A stretch of 6,321 nucleotides of DNA from an uncultured bacterium. Lineage in GTDB: Bacteria; Bacteroidota; Ignavibacteria; Ignavibacteriales; Melioribacteraceae. The notes beneath the pieces were generated by a model. The model made no database searches. It had not been told where the DNA came from and saw only the letters and a list, made by a program, of their open reading frames with translations. Below are positions 1 through 5,166 of this stretch, piece after piece (positions within the stretch are counted from its first letter, which is position 1; each line of letters starts with the position of its first letter). The stretch is from contig CALDDL010000366.1 in the NCBI GenBank assembly GCA_937936675.1, positions 1-6,321 of the forward strand. Direction: 5' to 3'. Made by a program: the position numbers and the translations under genes.

Positions 1-724
1 AAACTTCGAAACCCCATCCTCCTGCCCATAATGTGTCTCCACTAGCTAGTTTTAGTCTTAAAGTAGGTCTCCTAAAAGTAGTTATAAATTCCCATTGGAT
101 GCCGCCATTCTCAGTCTTAAATACATCTGTATCCCCAAAACCATCATGTGGTGGAGAAGAATTAGCCCAACCTATATTTTCATCTTTCATTCTTATTGAG
201 TTGAATTTAATAAGTTTATAAGGTGAGTCCCCTCCAATCGCTAATTGTGTTTCCCATGTTTTGCCACCATTTGAGGTATGAAGAATTATCCCTTTACTAT
301 GCCCTTCATCAATAAACATATATCCAACTATCCAGCCATTATTTTCATCTATAAATTGAATATCCTGGAATGAATAATTATACGTTGTATCATATAATTC
401 CCATGTATCTCCTCCATCTTTTGTCGAATAAATCTTATCCAATCCCCCTGTAGCATATCCTACTTTCTTATTTACAAAAAATATACTCTTAAGATAGTCT
501 TCACCCTCTATCTCCTTTAACTCCCAGTTTTTCCCTCCATCTTTTGTTTGTAGGTATTGTGAAGTATGGGTCGTTATCCATACGTTCAATGAATCAATTA
601 AGCAAATTCCATACAAATTCTTTGTTGTTCCGCTATTTTGCACCTCCCATTGCGATTTAATTAAAGTTGAAGAGAAAAGTGTTATTGTCAGAAGAGTAAC
701 TGTAATGAATCTTGTTTTTTTCAT
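1..724 (-). CDS. Secreted beta-propeller protein with Asp-box (BNR/YCF48-like) repeats, 3' end outside window
   Basis: An uninterrupted frame of 241 codons runs from ATG at 724 to the left edge with no stop. It begins with a signal peptide: MKKTR, a hydrophobic stretch to about residue 20, and likely cleavage near LIKSQ (residue 25). The mature region carries four Asp-box motifs of the form (S/T)x(D/N)GGxxW: TKDGGKNW (60-67), TKDGGDTW (101-108), TSNGGKTW (150-157) and TENGGIQW (204-211). They are spaced 41-54 residues apart, as expected for propeller blades, and lie between strands such as VGYATGG and NNGWIVGY. This is the layout of YCF48-like and BNR-repeat proteins, which in the Bacteroidota/Ignavibacteria group are often exported with a C-terminal sorting domain; that end is not in view. 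Sialidase activity is not supported, because no catalytic motifs are visible. The gene is separated by about 420 bp from the TPR gene and is probably a separate transcription unit. Confidence 0.9.
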   Translation of the reverse strand, partial: MKKTRFITVTLLTITLFSSTLIKSQWEVQNSGTTKNLYGICLIDSLNVWITTHTSQYLQTKDGGKNWELKEIEGEDYLKSIFFVNKKVGYATGGLDKIYSTKDGGDTWELYDTTYNYSFQDIQFIDENNGWIVGYMFIDEGHSKGIILHTSNGGKTWETQLAIGGDSPYKLIKFNSIRMKDENIGWANSSPPHDGFGDTDVFKTENGGIQWEFITTFRRPTLRLKLASGDTLWAGGWGFEV

Positions 725-726
725 AA

Positions 727-732
727 CCCCTC
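727..732 (-). promoter_or_regulatory. Ribosome binding site of the beta-propeller gene
   Basis: GAGGGG lies only 2 nt before ATG 724 (4 nt if only GAGG pairs). The spacing is shorter than usual, but no alternative start exists: the frame has a TAA seven codons upstream and no ATG, GTG or TTG between. Confidence 0.5.
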
Positions 733-1050
733 GATGTGATTATTTAAAGTAAACGAAATAATAAATGGATTTATAAAAAATACTGTAATTGTTGGGTGTA
801 ACTCGGTCACATAATTTGTTTAATTTAGAAGATGATAGAAAAGCAATATCATTTTTGATGTAGAAGTTAAAAATCAGAAGCAATGCTATTTGAGACAATA
901 GTATCTTTTTTATAGTAACACCTCGAATATTTTATTATTATATAAAAAATATAATGAGAAATGATTAGAAAAGATAGTACCAATATTTTTGCACTGCTTT
1001 TATGCCGATTAGTATTGATATAATAAAAATATATAGGTAAATTTTTTATT

Positions 1051-1138
1051 TAGTTTTTTGAGTATAAAAACTTAAGGAGAAAATTTTTACTCAATAGTAA
1101 TTCAAATTTAATTGCGCAATTGAAATAACAAAAAACTA
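1051..1138. repeat. Nested inverted repeats just downstream of the TPR gene
   Basis: An outer 10-bp perfect inverted repeat pairs TAGTTTTTTG (1051-1060) with CAAAAAACTA (1129-1138). Inside it, TTGAGTA (1058-1064) pairs with TACTCAA (1088-1094), extendable by A/T pairs. The 12-base palindrome AATTGCGCAATT lies at 1110-1121. The outer repeat starts 4 bp after the TPR stop codon. It could fold as a branched 3' end structure or weak terminator, but the AT-rich composition makes chance repeats likely. No clear target-site duplication supports a mobile element. Confidence 0.4.
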
Positions 1139-1142
1139 TTAA

Positions 1143-2285
1143 CTAATCTTTATACGGTGTTTTGAGGTATTGTTCGGCGAGTTTGCGGGAGTTGCTTCTA
1201 TCCGGATAATCTAAAATTTCTTTATATAATTTTATTGCCTCTTGACGGCGTCCTGCTTGATCATAAGCCATTGCAAGATAGAGCGAACCCATGATCAAAA
1301 AACCTTTCGGCTCATCTTTTTCAATCACTCTAGATATGGCTACACTTTTAGATAAATAATATATTGTTGAATCAAGATTCCCTTTTTCTCTGTGATGCAT
1401 TCCTATATAATACTCGGCTTCTCTTTCAAATCTATCATTATATGCAGGGTAACCTTTTTTTACTTTATCAAGTACATTTCTAAATACTTTCTGTGCGGAT
1501 GCGTAATCATTTTGTCTAACGAATATAGTTCCGTAATATTTTTGAAAAACGGGATTATCGGGATAATCTTTAATCAGTAGTTTTGCATACTTCATTGCCT
1601 CTTCCCAATTATTTTCAAATTGGAAATAGAGTGTCATCAGAAAATAGCGCGATTCAATTTTAGTGTATCGTCCATTAAAGGCAACATGCTCTAATTGTTT
1701 CAGCCCTTTTTCTTTATCTCCTTTAGGAAAGAAAACCATAAAGGGTTTTACGACCGGATAACGAGCAGGTATTACGGCGGCATAATAGTTATAAATTCCA
1801 AAACCCATCTGAACGTCAATTCTCTTGGGATCATTTTCATAGGCTTTGAAGATCAATGGAAGTGCCTCTTTTCCATCCAAAGCAGCATCAAACCAATTTT
1901 CTCTTATTGCCAGGAGTCTTCCTCTAAATCCAAGAGAACCACCTTTGAAAAAAAGTCCATCGACATTTTTATCGTTATCATCAAGTATATCATCGCAAAG
2001 ATCAATTGCATCATCTAATTGATCGTAAAACTCATCATCATATTGAGTATTATCGATATCGGTTGCAATTTTCCACCACGTAATCATAGCTGCAAAAAAC
2101 TTACCCGCGGGATGCCGCGGGTATTCTTTTTCCACTATCTTAAACGTCTTCTCCGCTTCCTGAAATTTTATACCATATATTTGATCAATCCCTTTTACAA
2201 GAAGAGAATCGAACCGTACCCAATCTTGAGCATTTATCGAAACCGCACTGAATAATAAGATCAATACAAAATATTTTAACCGCAT
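1143..2285 (-). CDS. Secreted or periplasmic TPR-repeat protein of unknown function
   Basis: This 380-residue protein starts with a clear signal peptide: a basic MRLK, a hydrophobic core (about 5-17), and a likely cleavage after INAQ (residue 20). No other membrane segment is obvious, so it is expected in the periplasm or on the outer envelope. The mature part is helical with tetratricopeptide-like repeats. One lies near 35-65 (GIKFQEAEKTF), a pair at about 215-275 (WEEAMKYAKLLIKDYPDNP, NDYASAQKVFRNVL), one at 288-318, and a last one at 327-360 (AGRRQEAIKLYKEIL). The centre (about 110-200) is less repeat-like and rich in aromatic residues. TPR arrays bind proteins or peptides; no catalytic motif is visible. 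The start codon overlaps the lpdA stop (TAATG), so translation is probably coupled to lpdA. Whether this links its role to pyruvate metabolism is unknown, and its export argues against a structural part in the PDH complex. A strong hairpin lies within codons 55-62. I do not recognise a named family. Confidence 0.9.
   Translation of the reverse strand: MRLKYFVLILLFSAVSINAQDWVRFDSLLVKGIDQIYGIKFQEAEKTFKIVEKEYPRHPAGKFFAAMITWWKIATDIDNTQYDDEFYDQLDDAIDLCDDILDDNDKNVDGLFFKGGSLGFRGRLLAIRENWFDAALDGKEALPLIFKAYENDPKRIDVQMGFGIYNYYAAVIPARYPVVKPFMVFFPKGDKEKGLKQLEHVAFNGRYTKIESRYFLMTLYFQFENNWEEAMKYAKLLIKDYPDNPVFQKYYGTIFVRQNDYASAQKVFRNVLDKVKKGYPAYNDRFEREAEYYIGMHHREKGNLDSTIYYLSKSVAISRVIEKDEPKGFLIMGSLYLAMAYDQAGRRQEAIKLYKEILDYPDRSNSRKLAEQYLKTPYKD
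2094..2131 (-). terminator. Terminator-like hairpin inside the TPR coding sequence
   Basis: Positions 2102-2110 and 2115-2123 form a perfect 9-bp stem, seven of the pairs G-C, around a 4-nt loop (2111-2114). On the minus (sense) strand the stem is followed after 2 nt by six Ts (2099-2094), the classical shape of an intrinsic terminator. On the plus strand it is followed by TTCTTTTT (2124-2131), so it could also act on antisense transcription. It covers codons Tyr55 to Lys62, about 160-190 nt after the TPR start. The shape is directly visible; activity is inferred, and translating ribosomes would be expected to prevent it from forming. Confidence 0.45.
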
Positions 2286-2287
2286 TA
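2283..2287 (-). promoter_or_regulatory. TAATG stop/start overlap joining lpdA and the TPR gene
   Basis: The final A of the lpdA TAA is the first base of the TPR gene ATG. Only a weak purine-rich stretch (AGAGAAAA) precedes it. This arrangement typically allows terminating ribosomes to re-initiate, so TPR protein synthesis probably depends on translation of lpdA. Confidence 0.75.
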
Positions 2288-3703
2288 TTTTCTCTTTGGT
2301 CTATACATATCTGTTGCATGTCCATAAAATACTTCTGCAGCAGCCATCATTGTCTCCGATAGAGTAGGATGTGGATGTATAGTCAAAGAAAGATCCTTAA
2401 CGTTCGCAGCCATTTCGATTGCAAGAGCACCTTCGGCAATCATATCACCAGCTCCAACGCCAACCATACCAACGCCGAGAATTCTTTCAGTTCCCGGTTC
2501 GATAATTAACTTAGTAAGTCCATCGTTTCTATCCAATGTAGTTGCTCTACCGCTTGCACCCCATGGGAATTTTGCAATCTGAACTTCTATCCCTTTTTCC
2601 TTTGCCTCTAATTCAGTAAGACCTGCCCAAGCTAATTCAGGATCGGTGAAAACCACTGCCGGGATTTGTGCCGGTTCAAAGAAAGATTTTTCACCGTGAA
2701 TTACTTCCACAGCCACCTTCCCTTCCGCAGCAGCTTTATGCGCTAACATCGGGTTGCCAACGATATCTCCGATTGCGAATATTGCAGTATCAGCCGTTTT
2801 CATCTGTTTATCCACTGCTACAAAACCTCTTTCATTCACCTTCACTTTCGTATTCTCAATTCCGAAGCCCGTTGTAACAGGTCTTCTTCCTACCGATATT
2901 AATACTTTATCGAATAATTGTTCTGGTTCCGTAACTTTAGGACCTTCAAATTTCACCTTGATTCCTTCTTTTACTTCTTTGAGTTCCACAACTTTTGTAT
3001 CGAGATAAATTGCAGACATAAGCGAAGTAACTCTTTTAGCTAGGACGGCAACGAGGTCCCGATCAGCACCGGGAAGAAGTCCGGAAGTCATCTCCACAAC
3101 CGTTACTTTACTACCGAGAGCTGCATATACAGAACCTAATTCTAGTCCGATATATCCACCGCCTACAACAAGAAGTTTTTCCGGTATATTATTCATTTCG
3201 AGCGCACCTGTAGAATCCATTACACGCTCGGAATCGATTGATAGTCCCGGTACTTTTGAAGGCACTGAACCTGTCGCTAAAATTGCCTTATTATATTCTA
3301 CTGTCTCTGTAGTTCCATCGCTTTTGGCAATAGAGACAGATGTGGAATTAATAAAAGTAGCTTTACCTTGAATAAAATTTACTTTTCTCTGTTTGGCTAA
3401 TTGACCTAATCCGCCGGTAAGTTTACCTACGACACTATTCTTAAATTCTCTTATCTTATTAACATCAATTTCCGGCTTACCGAACTTAATTCCAATTTTT
3501 TCAGCTTCTTCCGCTTCTTTTACTAATTTAGCAATATGAAGGAGAGCTTTAGATGGGATACATCCTCTCCAAAGACATACTCCACCCGGATATTTTTCCA
3601 TATCCACCATTGTAACTTGCATACCAAGATCCGCAGCCAAGAATGCCGCTGCATATCCTCCCGGTCCGCCTCCAATTACTAATAATTCTGTTTTTGTACT
3701 CAT
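2285..3703 (-). CDS. lpdA: Dihydrolipoamide dehydrogenase (E3)
   Basis: This FAD-dependent disulfide oxidoreductase re-oxidises the dihydrolipoyl group of E2 and passes electrons to NAD+. At 472 residues it has the usual length. The FAD-binding glycine motif is GGGPGG (11-16). The redox-active cysteines are C43 and C48 in GGVCLWRGCIPSKALL; the usual sequence between them is close to LNVG, so the Trp-Arg pair is a variant. The NAD-binding motif GGGYIGLELG (181-190) is followed by Glu204, an acidic residue expected for NAD rather than NADP. The second FAD motif, AIFAIGDI, is at 307-314. The interface domain ends with HPHPTLSE, giving the catalytic pair His445 and Glu450. The start ATG has AGAAGG 10 nt upstream, within the last codons of aceF. 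Position directly after aceE-aceF suggests it serves the PDH complex; it could also serve 2-oxoglutarate dehydrogenase or glycine cleavage, as E3 often does. Its TAA stop overlaps the next start codon. Confidence 0.97.
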   Translation of the reverse strand: MSTKTELLVIGGGPGGYAAAFLAADLGMQVTMVDMEKYPGGVCLWRGCIPSKALLHIAKLVKEAEEAEKIGIKFGKPEIDVNKIREFKNSVVGKLTGGLGQLAKQRKVNFIQGKATFINSTSVSIAKSDGTTETVEYNKAILATGSVPSKVPGLSIDSERVMDSTGALEMNNIPEKLLVVGGGYIGLELGSVYAALGSKVTVVEMTSGLLPGADRDLVAVLAKRVTSLMSAIYLDTKVVELKEVKEGIKVKFEGPKVTEPEQLFDKVLISVGRRPVTTGFGIENTKVKVNERGFVAVDKQMKTADTAIFAIGDIVGNPMLAHKAAAEGKVAVEVIHGEKSFFEPAQIPAVVFTDPELAWAGLTELEAKEKGIEVQIAKFPWGASGRATTLDRNDGLTKLIIEPGTERILGVGMVGVGAGDMIAEGALAIEMAANVKDLSLTIHPHPTLSETMMAAAEVFYGHATDMYRPKRK

Positions 3704-3709
3704 ATTCTA

Positions 3710-5137
3710 TCAACCTTCTAATGTAAGTAAAAACGGTTGTTCCAATGCACTTACTACCCATTTGATAAATCGGGCTGCATCAGCTCCGTCTATAATTCTA
3801 TGATCATACGATAACGATAGAGGCATCATTAATCTCGGTTCAAATTTCCCATCGATATAAACCGGCTCCATTGCCGAGCGTGATACTCCGAGTATTCCCA
3901 CTTCGGGAGCATTAACGATAGGAGTAAAATAAGTCCCTGCAATACCGCCAAGATTACTTACCGAAATAGAACCTCCCTGCATATCTTCAAGTGATAATTT
4001 TCTATCACGCGCTTTTTTTGATATCTCTGCAAGGTCAGCAGCAATCTGAATTACATTTTTCTTATCGGCATCTCTTACTACCGGTACCAATAATCCTCTT
4101 TCGGTATCAACAGCAATTCCAATATTAAAATATTTCTTATAAATAACTTCGTTCTTTTCCATATCAATACTGGAATTGAACTGTGGAAAAACCTTAAGCG
4201 CAGAAGCAATTACTTTAATCAATATTGCAGTAACGGTAAGCTTACCGCCTGCTTCTTCTGCTTTCTTTCCGAATTGCTTTCTGATCTTTTCAAGCTCAGT
4301 TATATCAGCTTTTTCAAATTGCGTAACGTGAGGGATCGTCTGCCAAGCATAAGATAGATGTTCCGCCGTTTTTCTTCGGATATTGCTCATTGGCTGTTTT
4401 TCTATATCTCCCCATTTTGAGAAGTCGGGTAGAGTTTCCTTATAGAAAGAACCGCCTCCACCTGATACCCCGGCTGCCCCCGAAGAAAGCAGTTCATTCA
4501 TACTCTTTGCATAAGCTTTAACGTCTTCGATTGTGATTCTTCCGTTATTTCCCGAAGCTCTTACTAAATGTATATCGATTCCAATCTCACGAGCGAATCT
4601 TCTAACTGAAGGTGATGCGGGAGCAATTTTCTCGGGCATCTGAGTTACCTTTTCCGATAGAGGGGTAATTAAATCCACCGATTTATCGGATTCCTTAACT
4701 TTTTCTTTATCGTCTTTTTGTTTACTTTCAGAGCCTTCTCTCGGTTCTTCCTTTTTATCTTCTTCTTTTTTTATAGTCTCTTTTTTAGATTCATCATCTT
4801 TTGGCGTTCCCTTTTCAGACGATTCCTTTTTAGAATCCGCATCTTTAGAATCAGATTTAGTTTCAGTAGAATCATCCGGAGCCGATTCAGCACTGCCCGA
4901 AGCCGGTTCATAAGTAAAAACCGCTGATCCGATATCAGCTTTTGCACCTTCTTTTAAAAGTACTTTTGTTATTGTTCCCGCTTCTTCGATAGGCACTTCC
5001 ATAGTTGCCTTATCGGTTTCGAGTTCGAGAACAATCTGATCTTTTTCTACTTTATCACCTTCGGAGACAAGAATTTTAAGAATATCTGCTGACTTAATAT
5101 TCTCGCCTAATACCGGTAATTTAAATTCTATAGCCAT
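3710..5137 (-). CDS. aceF: Pyruvate dehydrogenase E2: dihydrolipoamide acetyltransferase
   Basis: E2 forms the core of the pyruvate dehydrogenase complex and transfers the acetyl group from lipoyl-lysine to CoA. The chosen ATG gives 475 residues. A single lipoyl domain spans about 1-78, with the lipoylated Lys43 in LETDKATMEVP. A long linker (about 79-172) is very rich in Lys, Glu, Asp and Ser. The peripheral-subunit-binding domain is at about 173-211 (ASPSVRRFAREIGID, GRITIEDV). A short Gly/Ser linker follows, and then the acyltransferase domain (about 245-475) with catalytic His446 and Asp450 in SYDHRIIDG. The start is set at ATG 5137 because the lipoyl domain begins there and GGAAG lies 8 nt upstream. 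A TTG five codons earlier (5152) is a possible but less likely start. PDH rather than 2-oxoglutarate or branched-chain specificity is inferred from the aceE neighbour. The charged linker is unlike the Ala/Pro-rich linkers of E. coli E2. The stop codon TGA lies 6 bp before the lpdA start. Confidence 0.96.
   Translation of the reverse strand: MAIEFKLPVLGENIKSADILKILVSEGDKVEKDQIVLELETDKATMEVPIEEAGTITKVLLKEGAKADIGSAVFTYEPASGSAESAPDDSTETKSDSKDADSKKESSEKGTPKDDESKKETIKKEEDKKEEPREGSESKQKDDKEKVKESDKSVDLITPLSEKVTQMPEKIAPASPSVRRFAREIGIDIHLVRASGNNGRITIEDVKAYAKSMNELLSSGAAGVSGGGGSFYKETLPDFSKWGDIEKQPMSNIRRKTAEHLSYAWQTIPHVTQFEKADITELEKIRKQFGKKAEEAGGKLTVTAILIKVIASALKVFPQFNSSIDMEKNEVIYKKYFNIGIAVDTERGLLVPVVRDADKKNVIQIAADLAEISKKARDRKLSLEDMQGGSISVSNLGGIAGTYFTPIVNAPEVGILGVSRSAMEPVYIDGKFEPRLMMPLSLSYDHRIIDGADAARFIKWVVSALEQPFLLTLEG
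3714..3719 (-). promoter_or_regulatory. Shine-Dalgarno site of lpdA within the aceF 3' end
   Basis: AGAAGG lies 10 nt before the lpdA ATG (3703) and is part of the last sense codons of aceF (Leu-Glu-Gly). Ribosomes finishing aceF would terminate at this site, which favours coupled translation of E2 and E3. Confidence 0.6.
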
Positions 5138-5145
5138 ATCTATCA

Positions 5146-5150
5146 CTTCC
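5146..5150 (-). promoter_or_regulatory. Shine-Dalgarno site of aceF (decides the start)
   Basis: GGAAG lies 8 nt before ATG 5137 on the minus strand. It supports that ATG over the upstream in-frame TTG at 5152, which would overlap this site and add five residues ahead of the lipoyl domain. Confidence 0.7.
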
Positions 5151-5166
5151 AATTTTTTCTTTTTAA

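Larger units (their letters stand above)
725..1142. other. AT-rich intergenic region without a gene
   Basis: This 418-bp stretch separates the TPR stop from the propeller-gene start. It is visibly richer in A and T than the flanking genes, and no frame on either strand gives a plausible protein. It should contain the end of the PDH-TPR transcript and the promoter of the propeller gene. Several TATAAT-like strings occur by composition alone, and no convincing promoter pair or GC-rich terminator stands out. The inverted repeats near 1051-1138 are listed separately. Confidence 0.75.

Noticed and set aside
33..221. Plus-strand 62-codon open frame near the left edge
   Set aside because: It is antisense to the Asp-box propeller gene, whose frame, signal peptide and repeats explain this stretch.
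883..912. Weak plus-strand hairpin (ATGCTATT/AATAGTAT) followed by a C and a T-run
   Set aside because: The stem has only one G-C pair plus a G-U wobble, no plus-strand gene lies upstream, and on the minus strand the wobble becomes a mismatch. Chance in AT-rich DNA is more likely.
921..960. TATAAT-like strings as a promoter for the propeller gene
   Set aside because: Several such strings occur on both strands in this AT-rich gap, and no matching -35 or Bacteroidota-type -33/-7 pair at proper spacing was convincing.
1392..2255. Open frames on the plus strand across the TPR gene (for example 1695-2018 and 2019-2255)
   Set aside because: They lie antisense to a well-supported TPR gene, have no recognisable domain, are low-complexity Ile/Phe/Lys-rich, and are explained as complements of the coding strand.
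2668..3008. Two overlapping plus-strand open frames across lpdA
   Set aside because: They are antisense to a fully conserved E3 gene, and their sequences show no family resemblance.
3549..3761. Minus-strand 70-codon open frame across the aceF-lpdA junction
   Set aside because: It overlaps both conserved genes in another frame and has no domain signal; it is a shadow of lpdA codons.
4718..4927. Phe/Arg-rich plus-strand open frame opposite the aceF linker
   Set aside because: Its composition is simply the complement of Lys/Glu/Ser codons in the charged linker. It would make an implausible repetitive protein.
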